A DNA stretch of 10,559 bases, taken from assembly GCA_017387165.1 (NCBI GenBank), contig JAFOFS010000228.1:1-10559 (forward strand), read 5' to 3'. Position 1 is the stretch's first letter. Every line of letters begins with the position of its first letter. Below are positions 1-6,316 of this stretch, one piece after another. Below the pieces are notes generated by a model, which had not been told where the DNA came from, ran no database searches, and saw only the letters and a program-made list of their open reading frames with translations. The translations under genes and the position numbers were made by a program. This DNA comes from Clostridia bacterium (GTDB lineage: Bacteria > Bacillota > Clostridia > Oscillospirales > Acutalibacteraceae).

Positions 1-1183
1 AATCCTCCAGATCGAGGATGGTCGAGCCGGCGCCGAACGGCTGGAAAGCCGACCAAATGTTGTAGCCGAAAATACACGGAAGCGACAGCGCCAGAATACC
101 GCCGCCCACCACCAGGCAGGAGGTCAGGCGTTTCCAACCGGTCATATCCATCAGACAAGCAATGAGATTTTCCAGCACCGCCAGCACGGTAGACAGCGCC
201 GCAAAGCTCATAAACACAAAAAACGCACTGCCGATCAGACGACCGCCCGGCATATTGGCAAACACGTGCGGCAGCGTGATGAAGATGAGGTTGGGACCTG
301 CATCCGGCTGAATGCCGTACGCAAAGCAGGCAGGGAAAATGATCAGACCGGAGCAAAAAGCCACCATTGTATCCAGCACGGTCACACGGAACGCCTCGCC
401 GGCGAGGGCGCGGTCCTTACCGATGTAACTGCCGAAGATCGCCATCGAGCCGACACCGAGGCTCAAGGTGAAAAACGCCTGCTGCATCGCGCCCGAAACG
501 GCGTTGACAAAGCCGACCGAGTTCAGACGCTCCATGGAGGGCAGCAGATAGAAGCGCAGACCCGCGCCGCCGTTGGGAATGAAAAAGCAGGTATACACCG
601 CCAGCCCCAGCATAATGACCATGAGCGCCAGCATCATATACTTGGTGACACGCTCCAGACCCTTTTGCACGCCGAAGGTCAGCACCAGCGTCGAGCTCAC
701 CACCACGATCGCCATAAACAAAATCATGGTCCACGGCTCGGACAGCATCCGACCGAAAAACGCCGAAAACTGTTCACGCATCGCGGCGGCGTCCATACCG
801 GCGGTCACCTGCGCGTGCAACTCACCCGAAGCGGTGGAAACGAAATACTTCAGCATCCAGCCGGCGACGGTTGTGTAAAACATCATCAAAACGGTGTTAC
901 CGATCAGCGTCGCGTAGCCGTGAACGCGCCACGGGCGCTTCGCGCCGAGGGCGTGATACATCCGCACGGGACTCTTCTGCGCGGCGCGACCGATCGCAAA
1001 TTCCATAGTCAACACCGGCAAACCGAGCACCGCCAAAAAGAAGAGATACAGCAGCACGAAAATGCCGCCGCCGTACTGACCCGCCATATACGGGAATTTC
1101 CAGACGTTACCGATACCGATTGCACAACCGGCGCTCAACAAAATAAATCCCAGCCGACTGCCAAGACGTTCGCGTTTTTCCAT
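1..1183 (-). CDS. Sodium-dependent symporter of the neurotransmitter:sodium symporter (NSS/SNF) family, 3' end missing
   Basis: Na+-coupled secondary transporter of the inner membrane, probably for an amino acid; the substrate cannot be read from the sequence. The reverse-strand reading opens with MEKRERLGSRLGFILL and is uninterrupted for 394 codons to the window edge. Residues 20-31 (CAIGIGNVWKFP) match the unwound TM1 Na+/substrate-binding motif of LeuT/MhsT-type proteins. Several hydrophobic helices follow, including a TM6-like stretch containing FFTLSLGVGSMAIFGSY. Bacterial members usually run about 440-510 residues, so the last one or two helices lie off the left edge. The ATG at 1183-1181 is chosen because a GGAGGA ribosome binding site lies about 8-10 nt upstream and the homology starts at once. 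It is transcribed divergently from the sugar-binding protein gene, from its own promoter. The family is clear; the substrate is unknown. Confidence 0.93.
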   Translation of the reverse strand, partial: MEKRERLGSRLGFILLSAGCAIGIGNVWKFPYMAGQYGGGIFVLLYLFFLAVLGLPVLTMEFAIGRAAQKSPVRMYHALGAKRPWRVHGYATLIGNTVLMMFYTTVAGWMLKYFVSTASGELHAQVTAGMDAAAMREQFSAFFGRMLSEPWTMILFMAIVVVSSTLVLTFGVQKGLERVTKYMMLALMVIMLGLAVYTCFFIPNGGAGLRFYLLPSMERLNSVGFVNAVSGAMQQAFFTLSLGVGSMAIFGSYIGKDRALAGEAFRVTVLDTMVAFCSGLIIFPACFAYGIQPDAGPNLIFITLPHVFANMPGGRLIGSAFFVFMSFAALSTVLAVLENLIACLMDMTGWKRLTSCLVVGGGILALSLPCIFGYNIWSAFQPFGAGSTILDLED

Positions 1184-1217
1184 AAGGGGATTCCTCCGTT
1201 TTCTATCAATCTGTAAT

Positions 1218-1246
1218 AGTATATCCTTTTTCCTCCGTAAAGTCAA
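1218..1246 (-). promoter_or_regulatory. Sigma-70 promoter of the NSS symporter gene
   Basis: On the minus strand, TTGACT (1246-1241) and TATACT (1223-1218) are separated by exactly 17 nt, close to the housekeeping consensus TTGACA-N17-TATAAT. Transcription would start near 1211, giving a leader of about 28 nt before the ATG at 1183. The hexamers and spacing are seen directly; activity is inferred. Confidence 0.75.
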
Positions 1247-1285
1247 TTTTTTCTTTCCCATCGCATAGTAAACCGCCAAACAGGA

Positions 1286-1291
1286 TATACT
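1286..1291 (+). promoter_or_regulatory. Possible -10 box of the sugar transporter operon
   Basis: A TATACT hexamer lies about 95 nt upstream of the binding-protein start, inside AGGATATACT, which is repeated in inverted orientation in the divergent symporter promoter (1218-1227). No convincing -35 box lies 16-18 nt upstream (GCATAG at the 17-nt position), so the promoter may need an activator or be wrongly placed. A second TATACT at 1345-1350 also lacks a -35. This is a weak call. Confidence 0.3.
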
Positions 1292-1385
1292 TTTTTCGGA
1301 AATACGACGGCGGTGTTCGGCAGTTTCCGCCATTTCCGCAGCGGTATACTGAAAGCACCCATCACATTACAAGGAGGAATGCAAA

Positions 1386-2669
1386 ATGAAAAAACTGTTT
1401 ACCCTGTCCCTCTGCCTGCTGTTGGCGATCAGCCTGTTGGGTGGCTGCGCCCGTGGAGGCGGAAAGGAGGAGGTCGGTCGCGTGTACTACCTCAACTTCA
1501 AGCCGGAGGCCAACGACGACTGGCAGAAACTCGCCAAAGCGTACACCGAGGAAACGGGCGTTGAGGTCAAGGTGGTGACCGCCGCCTCGGGCGAGTACGA
1601 GAAAACGCTCGGTGTGGAGATCGACAAGGACGCTGCCCCGACGCTGTTTCAGGTCAACGGACCGATCGGTCTGGCGGCGTGGAAAGACTACGCGCTGGAC
1701 ATCAGCGACAGCGCGGTGGTCAAGGAACTCATCTCAGATGAATTTGCGCTGAAAGCGGACGGGAAGGTGTACGGCGTCGCGTTCGCGTACGAGGCGTATG
1801 GTCTGATCACCAACAAAAAGCTATTGGCGGATGCCGGCTACTCCATCGACCAAATTACCGATTTCGCCTCCCTTAAGCAGATCGCAGAGGATATCCACGC
1901 CCGTGCAGATGAACTCGGCTTCGATGCGTTCACCTCCTCCGGTCTGGACGGCTCGTCCTCGTGGCGGTTTTCGGGACATCTGACCAACCTGCCGCTGTAT
2001 TACGAGTTCACCGAAGACAAGGTCACCAGCCAGCCGGCCACCATCAAGGGCACCTATCTGGATAATTTCAAGGCGGTGTGGGATCTGTATATCCAAAACT
2101 CCGCCACCGATCCCAAGACCCTCACCTCCAAAACCGGCAGCGACGCGGTCGCGGAGTTCCAAAACGGTAAGGCGGTGTTCTATCAGAACGGTACGTGGGA
2201 ATACGCCAACGCCCTTTCGATCGGCAAGGAAAACATCGGCTATCTCCCGATTTATTTCGGTGTAGCGGATCAGGCGCAGGGGCTGTGCGCCGGCACCGAA
2301 AATTACTGGGTGGTCAATTCGCAGGCGAGCGAAGCCGACCGCAAGGCGACGCTGGACTTTATGCACTGGCTGGCAACCAGCGAAACCGGCACCGCGGCGA
2401 TGGCCGGCGGTGAGATGGGCTTTGTCTGCCCGTTCAAAAAAGCCAAAACCCCCGATAACGTCTTGTTTGACGAAGTGGACAAATTGATCGAAGGCGGCAA
2501 GCAGAGCATCAAATGGATGTTCCCCTACACCCCCAACACCGACGCCTGGCGCGCCGAGGTGGTTTCCGCCCTGGCGGCGTATTCGGCAGGCGAGCAGGAC
2601 TTTGAGGTGGTGCGGAAAGCCATCGTAGACGGTTGGGCGAAGCAGTACACGGCATCGCAGGGACAATAA
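1386..2669 (+). CDS. Carbohydrate ABC transporter solute-binding lipoprotein (family 1 SBP)
   Basis: Membrane-anchored extracellular receptor that delivers a sugar, probably an oligosaccharide, to the two permeases encoded next. The 427-aa product starts MKKLFTLSLCLLLAISLLGGC, a lipoprotein signal peptide with lipobox LGGC and lipidated Cys21. The rest fits a family 1 (MalE/MsmE-like) binding protein in length and pattern: a short beta start (VGRVYYLNF), then YTEETGVEVKVVT, a mid-domain GVAFAYEAYGLITNKKLL, FYQNGTWEYAN and a C-terminal W-rich region. ATG 1386 is preceded by AAGGAGG (1371-1377) with an 8-nt gap. The first permease gene follows closely, so these are one operon. With malQ downstream, a maltodextrin ligand is plausible, but this is inference from context; other glycans are possible. 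Confidence 0.9.
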   Translation: MKKLFTLSLCLLLAISLLGGCARGGGKEEVGRVYYLNFKPEANDDWQKLAKAYTEETGVEVKVVTAASGEYEKTLGVEIDKDAAPTLFQVNGPIGLAAWKDYALDISDSAVVKELISDEFALKADGKVYGVAFAYEAYGLITNKKLLADAGYSIDQITDFASLKQIAEDIHARADELGFDAFTSSGLDGSSSWRFSGHLTNLPLYYEFTEDKVTSQPATIKGTYLDNFKAVWDLYIQNSATDPKTLTSKTGSDAVAEFQNGKAVFYQNGTWEYANALSIGKENIGYLPIYFGVADQAQGLCAGTENYWVVNSQASEADRKATLDFMHWLATSETGTAAMAGGEMGFVCPFKKAKTPDNVLFDEVDKLIEGGKQSIKWMFPYTPNTDAWRAEVVSALAAYSAGEQDFEVVRKAIVDGWAKQYTASQGQ

Positions 2670-2694
2670 GCGACAAAGAGGAGTGGTTTGCAAG

Positions 2695-3588
2695 GTGAAA
2701 GCATTCAAAACGCGGTCGGCTGCCGCCATCACCAATCGCAGCCGCCGGCGGTCGATGCAGGCGTTTGCGCCGCTGTTTCTGCTGCCGACCGTGGCGGCGT
2801 TTGCCATCGGCTTCCTGTGGCCGTTTGCGTGGGGCGTCTATCTGTCCTTTTTCCGCTTCAAGACCCTGCGCTTTACCTCGTTCGTCGGACTGGACAACTA
2901 CCGGGCGGCACTGGCAGACGAAACCTTTCTGCGCTCCTTTTGGTTTACCGCCGCCTTTGCGGTCACTGCCGTCATTCTCATCAATCTCGCCGCGTTCTTT
3001 ATCGCCTTGGCGCTGACCAAGGGCATCCGCGGTTCCACTCTGTTTCGGACGATCTTCTTTATGCCCAACCTCATCGGCGGCATTGTCCTCGGATATATCT
3101 GGAAGCTGCTGCTCGACGGAGTGATCATCCGCTTTTTCGATTCCACCCTCGCCTTAAACGCCACCTACGGCTTTTGGGGGTTGGTCATCCTGCTCTGCTG
3201 GCAGCAGATCGGGTATATGATGATCATCTACGTGGCAGGTCTCCAAAACGTACCCCCCGAATATATCGAGGCCGCCAAGATCGACGGCGCCGGCGGTTGG
3301 CAGATTTTGCGGCACATCACGCTGCCGTGTGTGATGCCGTCGGTCACCATCTGCACCTTTTTGAGTCTGACCAACGCCTTCAAGCTGTTTGACCAAAACC
3401 TCGCCCTGACCGGCGGTGCGCCTTTCCGTCAGACCGAAATGCTGGCGTTAAACATCTATCAATCGTTTTACAACAGCGTGTCCAATATGGGAGTCGGTCA
3501 AGCGAAAGCGGTGCTGTTCTTTTTGGCAGTGGTAATCATCGCGTTGTCCCAGCTGGCGCTCACCCGTCGGGGGGAGGTGGACGGATGA
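2695..3588 (+). CDS. Sugar ABC transporter permease, MalF/MsmF type
   Basis: One of two membrane subunits of a carbohydrate uptake-1 family importer. A basic N-terminus (NRSRRRS, residues 14-20) precedes a first membrane helix at about 22-52, followed by about five more. The binding-protein-dependent transport loop is clear: EAA at residues 192-194, Gly198, then LPCVMP at 210-215. This loop docks on the ATPase. I start at GTG 2695 (297 aa), because the ribosome binding site AAAGAGGAG (2675-2683) sits 11 nt upstream of it. An in-frame GTG at 2683 would overlap that site and is less likely. ATG 2755 would remove the basic leader. The stop overlaps the next gene by ATGA, indicating translational coupling. 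No ATPase gene is nearby. Confidence 0.92.
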   Translation: MKAFKTRSAAAITNRSRRRSMQAFAPLFLLPTVAAFAIGFLWPFAWGVYLSFFRFKTLRFTSFVGLDNYRAALADETFLRSFWFTAAFAVTAVILINLAAFFIALALTKGIRGSTLFRTIFFMPNLIGGIVLGYIWKLLLDGVIIRFFDSTLALNATYGFWGLVILLCWQQIGYMMIIYVAGLQNVPPEYIEAAKIDGAGGWQILRHITLPCVMPSVTICTFLSLTNAFKLFDQNLALTGGAPFRQTEMLALNIYQSFYNSVSNMGVGQAKAVLFFLAVVIIALSQLALTRRGEVDG

Positions 3589-4430
3589 ATCCGATCTCCC
3601 GAGCCGGACGGTGGTGGCTGACCGTCCTGTTTTCGTTGCTGGCGATCGTGTGGGTCGCCCCCATCGCCGTGGTGCTGCTCAATTCTTTTAAAAGCGGCAC
3701 CTCCATCGCGCTGACGCCGTTTGAGTGGCCGACCGCCGACACCTTCGTCGGATGGCAAAACTATCTCGGCGGCATCTACCACGGCGACTATCCGTTTTAT
3801 CTGTCCATGCTGTACAGTCTGGTCATCACCGTCTTGTCGGTGGGACTGATCCTGCTGTGCACCTCGATGGCGGCGTGGTATATGTTGCGTGTGGACAGTC
3901 TGCTCTGCAAGCTATTTTACTACCTCTGCATCTTTTCGATGGTGGTGCCGTTTCAGATGGTGATGTTCACCCTTTCCAAAACCGCCGACCGCCTGACGCT
4001 GGACACGCCGCTCACCATCCCGATCGTCTATCTCGGCTTTGGCGCCGGTCTGGCGGTCTTCCTGTTTGCCGGCTGTATCAAAAGCATTCCGCCGGATATC
4101 GAGGAGGCGGCCAACATCGACGGCTGTAACCCGCTCCAGACCTTTTTTCTGGTGGTCATGCCGGTGATGCGATCGACGTATATCTCGGTGGCCATTGTGC
4201 AGACGATGTGGGTGTGGAACGACTATCTGTTGCCGTATCTGGTGCTCGACCGCACGCAGTATATGACCGTCCCCATTCACATCCAGTTTCTGCAGGGGAG
4301 CTACGGACGGGTGGACTACGGCGCGACTATGGCGCTCATCATTCTCTGTCTGTTGCCCATCGTCATCCTGTACGTCCTTTGTCAGAAGCATATTATCCAA
4401 GGCGTGCTTTCCGGCGCGGTAAAAGGATAA
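3585..4430 (+). CDS. Sugar ABC transporter permease, MalG/MsmG type
   Basis: Second membrane subunit of the importer, expected to form a heterodimer with the preceding permease. The 281-aa product has a first helix at about residues 11-33, a large extracytoplasmic loop (WQNYLGGIYHGDYPF) and several further helices. The coupling motif has EAA at 174-176 and Gly180. The C-terminus, SGAVKG, is the typical MalG-family ending. The start codon lies within the upstream stop (ATGA overlap, 3585-3588) and is preceded by a strong purine-rich site, GGAGGTGG (3573-3580). It is the last gene before the inserted palindromic element. Confidence 0.92.
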   Translation: MNPISRAGRWWLTVLFSLLAIVWVAPIAVVLLNSFKSGTSIALTPFEWPTADTFVGWQNYLGGIYHGDYPFYLSMLYSLVITVLSVGLILLCTSMAAWYMLRVDSLLCKLFYYLCIFSMVVPFQMVMFTLSKTADRLTLDTPLTIPIVYLGFGAGLAVFLFAGCIKSIPPDIEEAANIDGCNPLQTFFLVVMPVMRSTYISVAIVQTMWVWNDYLLPYLVLDRTQYMTVPIHIQFLQGSYGRVDYGATMALIILCLLPIVILYVLCQKHIIQGVLSGAVKG

Positions 4431-4436
4431 AAAGGC

Positions 4437-4465
4437 TTGCGGTGGCGTGTAAGTTGTGGTATGAT
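4437..4465 (+). promoter_or_regulatory. Putative extended -10 promoter upstream of malQ
   Basis: TTGCGG (4437-4442) is followed after 17 nt by TATGAT (4460-4465). A TG dinucleotide one base upstream of the -10 (4457-4458) gives an extended -10 signature. The -35 matches only 3 of 6 consensus bases; the -10 matches 5 of 6. The final T of the -10 is also the T of the TA that flanks the palindromic element, so transcription would start at about 4472, within the element's left terminal repeat. Confidence 0.35.
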
Positions 4466-4491
4466 AAGGTGACACGAGTAATCCGAACCTG
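4465..4491 (+). repeat. Left terminal inverted repeat
   Basis: This 27-nt arm runs from TAAGGTGACACGAG to the final CCTG at 4488-4491. It pairs with 4715-4741 with two mismatches. It ends exactly where the first internal self-complementary arm starts. Confidence 0.85.
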
Positions 4492-4599
4492 CCTTAAAGC
4501 GGCATATTTTGGTGCTTTTCACTCAATTTCATCTCGCAAGGCGCCAGCCTTGCGAGATGAAATTGAGCAAAAAACCCTCGAAATCTCCTCGCTTTAAGG
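4492..4599. repeat. Internal self-complementary arm 1 (108 nt)
   Basis: CCTTAAAGCG (4492-4501) is perfectly complementary to CGCTTTAAGG (4590-4599). Together they enclose the 21-bp hairpin. The arm directly abuts the left terminal repeat. A competing 8-bp pairing, AAATCTCC (4581-4588) with GGAGATTT (4602-4609), would break this arm's closing stem and span the junction between the two arms. Confidence 0.7.
4522..4567. repeat. Perfect 21-bp hairpin with 4-nt loop
   Basis: Bases 4522-4542 are perfectly complementary to 4547-4567 around the loop GCCA (4543-4546). The stem begins CTCAATTTCATC and closes with GGC/GCC. It is not followed by a T-tract on either strand, so it is not a standard intrinsic terminator. 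TTTT upstream and AAAA downstream, past a CA/CA mismatch, could lengthen the stem. Confidence 0.9.
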
Positions 4600-4606
4600 T
4601 CGGAGA

Positions 4607-4714
4607 TTTTTAAAAGAGCGGATGTTTGCTCATCCGAGGCACAAAACGCAGCGAATACTGGATGTATTCGCGAGTATTTTAACGAAGGAGGAGCGGAAAT
4701 CCGCCTTTTAAAAA
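4607..4714. repeat. Internal self-complementary arm 2 (108 nt)
   Basis: Bases 4607-4623 (TTTTTAAAAGAGCGGAT) pair with 4699-4714 (ATCCGCCTTTTAAAAA): 16 bp with one bulged A. Inside is an 8-bp hairpin, GCGAATAC (4651-4658) with GTATTCGC (4664-4671). Smaller alternatives are CGGATG/CATCCG (4619-4636) and GCGG/CCGC (4693-4704). The arm directly abuts the right terminal repeat and has the same length as arm 1. Confidence 0.7.
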
Positions 4715-4741
4715 CAGGTTCGGATTATTCGCGTCACCTTA
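4715..4741 (-). repeat. Right terminal inverted repeat
   Basis: Bases from CAGGTTCGGATTATTCGC through GTCACCTTA mirror the left repeat at 25 of 27 positions. The repeat ends 33 nt before the malQ start codon. Confidence 0.85.
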
Positions 4742-4774
4742 AGAACAGTTTTGTTGGAAAGTGAGCGTGTTTTC

Positions 4775-6274
4775 ATGCGTGCAAGCGGTATTTTGATGCC
4801 GATCTTTTCTCTGCCGTCGCCGTACGGCATCGGCACCTTTGGCAAGAAGGCGTATGAGTTCGTCGATTTCTTGCAAAAAAGCGGACAGCGCTATTGGCAG
4901 ATTCTGCCGCTGTGTCCCACCAACGTCGGAGACTCGCCGTATCAATCCTTCTCCTCGTTTGCAGGCAATCCGTATTTCATCGATCTCGACACGCTGACCG
5001 CGGAAGGCCTGCTGCTGGCGGGCGAAGCCGCGGCGGTGGATTTCGGTGATGATCCGCATACCATCGACTACGGCAAGCTGTACGACAATCGGGCGCCGTT
5101 GCTGAAAAAAGCGTTTGCCCGTTTCACCCCCGACGAGGACTATCAAGCCTTCTGCATTCAAAACGCGTGGTGGCTGGACGATTACGCGCTGTTTATGGCC
5201 ATCAAGGAGGCGAGCGGCGAGCTGGCGTGGAGCGAATGGGACGCGCCGCTGCGTCGCCGTCAGAAAGCCGCGATGAAGGCCGCCGCCGAGCAATACGCCG
5301 AAACGGTCCATTACCACCGCTTCGTGCAATATCAGTTCGCCAAGCAATGGCAAGCGCTGAAAGCGTACGCCAACCAAAACGGTATCCGCATCATCGGAGA
5401 TCTCCCCATCTACGTCGCGTACGACAGCGCCGACGTGTGGGCAGACCCCAAACAGTTCCTGCTGGACAAACGCGGTCGTCCGGAATTGGTGGCAGGCGTT
5501 CCGCCCGATGCGTTTTGCGAGGAAGGACAGCTGTGGGGCAATCCGCTGTACGATTGGGTGGCGATGGAGGCGGATCATTTCGCGTGGTGGAAACGCCGTC
5601 TGCGCTACACGCTGACCCTGTTTGACACCGTCCGCATCGATCATTTCCGCGGCTTTGAATCCTTTTTTGCCGTGCCGTACGGCGACAAGGACGCCACCGG
5701 CGGTCACTGGATCAAAGGTCCCGACAGCGCGCTGTTTGCCGATTGGAAGGCGACCTTCGGTGACCTGCCGATCATTGCGGAGGATCTCGGTTTCCTCACC
5801 CCCGCGGTGCGGAAAATGCTGCAGGAATCGGGCTTCCCCGGGATGAAGGTACTGCAGTTTGCGTTTGATACCCGTGAGGAGAGCGACTACCTCCCCCACA
5901 ATTACGACCGCAACTGCGTGGTGTACACCGGCACTCACGACAACGACACCATTCTCGGCTGGACCAAGACCGCCGCGCCGGAGGACGTGGCGTTTGCCCG
6001 TCGCTATCTCCACGTTGACGACGAGGAGGGCTTTAACTGGGCGATGATGCGCGCTGCGCTCGGCTCGGTCGCCGATACCGCCATTCTGATGATGCAAGAC
6101 CTCATCGGATTGGGCAGCGAAGCGCGGATCAACACCCCCTCCACCCTCGGCGGCAACTGGCAATGGCGTGTCGCGGACGGCTGCGCCAACGATTGGCTGG
6201 CCGGCATCATCCGCGAAAACGTCGCCCTGTACGGTCGTTTACCGAAATCTACCCCCGATCTCGAAGAAGAATAA
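4775..6274 (+). CDS. malQ: 4-alpha-glucanotransferase (amylomaltase, GH77)
   Basis: Cytoplasmic enzyme that transfers alpha-1,4-glucan segments between maltodextrins, releasing glucose and making longer chains for phosphorylase. The 499-aa product has normal family length and a typical start, MRASGILMPIFSLPSPYGIG. The GH77 catalytic triad is visible: nucleophile Asp289 in VRIDHFRGF, acid/base Glu336 in IIAEDLG, and Asp389 in GTHDND. Their spacing matches Thermus amylomaltase (D293, E340, D395). ATG 4775 fits the conserved N-terminus; TTG codons at 4751 and 4754 would add eight or seven unconserved residues. The ribosome binding region (GGAAAGTGAG, 4756-4765) is weak compared with other genes here. 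Without the inserted element only about 70 nt would separate it from the permease, so it probably belonged to the transporter operon. It ends at a bidirectional terminator. Confidence 0.96.
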   Translation: MRASGILMPIFSLPSPYGIGTFGKKAYEFVDFLQKSGQRYWQILPLCPTNVGDSPYQSFSSFAGNPYFIDLDTLTAEGLLLAGEAAAVDFGDDPHTIDYGKLYDNRAPLLKKAFARFTPDEDYQAFCIQNAWWLDDYALFMAIKEASGELAWSEWDAPLRRRQKAAMKAAAEQYAETVHYHRFVQYQFAKQWQALKAYANQNGIRIIGDLPIYVAYDSADVWADPKQFLLDKRGRPELVAGVPPDAFCEEGQLWGNPLYDWVAMEADHFAWWKRRLRYTLTLFDTVRIDHFRGFESFFAVPYGDKDATGGHWIKGPDSALFADWKATFGDLPIIAEDLGFLTPAVRKMLQESGFPGMKVLQFAFDTREESDYLPHNYDRNCVVYTGTHDNDTILGWTKTAAPEDVAFARRYLHVDDEEGFNWAMMRAALGSVADTAILMMQDLIGLGSEARINTPSTLGGNWQWRVADGCANDWLAGIIRENVALYGRLPKSTPDLEEE

Positions 6275-6277
6275 GAA

Positions 6278-6310
6278 AAAACGCACGATGGAGCTTCCAT
6301 CGTGCGTTTT
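6278..6310. terminator. Bidirectional intrinsic terminator between malQ and rpoD
   Basis: A perfect 15-bp stem (AAAACGCACGATGGA, loop GCT, then its complement) has A-runs on the left and T-runs on the right (CGTTTTGTTTG). It therefore acts as stem plus U-tract in both directions. It starts 4 nt after the malQ stop and ends 7 nt before the rpoD stop, serving both convergent transcripts. Confidence 0.92.
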
Positions 6311-6316
6311 GTTTGT

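Larger units (their letters stand above)
4467..4739. mobile_element. MITE-like palindromic element with terminal inverted repeats and TA flanks
   Basis: This is a 273-bp non-coding element between the permease and malQ genes. Counting the flanking TA bases, the ends form 27-bp inverted repeats (4465-4491 and 4715-4741) that match at 25 of 27 positions; the differences are at 4474 and 4478. The outer sequence is TAAGGTGAC on the left and GTCACCTTA on the right. A TA on each side (4465-4466, 4740-4741) is consistent with the TA duplication made by IS630/Tc1-mariner transposases. There is no transposase or plausible gene inside. The interior is almost wholly made of nested inverted repeats, described in separate entries. 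Terminal repeats, TA flanks and size fit a miniature inverted-repeat transposable element. The parent transposase and the genomic copy number are unknown. Confidence 0.78.

Noticed and set aside
266..1216. A 316-codon plus-strand open frame at the left end
   Set aside because: The minus strand here encodes a clear NSS-family transporter with the TM1 GNVWKFP motif; the plus-strand product is a Gln/His/Arg-rich shadow.
1349..1366. CTGAAAGCACCCATCA as a catabolite-response (cre) site upstream of the binding-protein gene
   Set aside because: The central CG is missing and the right half does not fit the cre consensus, so only the left half matches.
2683..2694. GTG 2683 as the start of the first permease
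   Set aside because: It overlaps the only good Shine-Dalgarno sequence (AAAGAGGAG, 2675-2683), which is better placed to serve GTG 2695.
4522..4567. The 21-bp hairpin as a terminator of the sugar transporter operon
   Set aside because: The stem is followed by CAAAAAAC on the plus strand and by TGAAAAGC on the minus strand, so neither direction has the U-tract of an intrinsic terminator.
4465..4741. The repeat region as a CRISPR array or a tRNA/riboswitch
   Set aside because: There are no direct repeats with spacers, no tRNA cloverleaf with TTCGA-type loop, and no riboswitch core I recognise. The inverted terminal repeats with TA flanks are better explained by a small transposable element.
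4739..6163. A 474-codon open frame on the minus strand across malQ
   Set aside because: It is antisense to malQ with an intact catalytic triad, has low-complexity Arg/Val/Gly composition and runs into the inserted element's terminal repeat.
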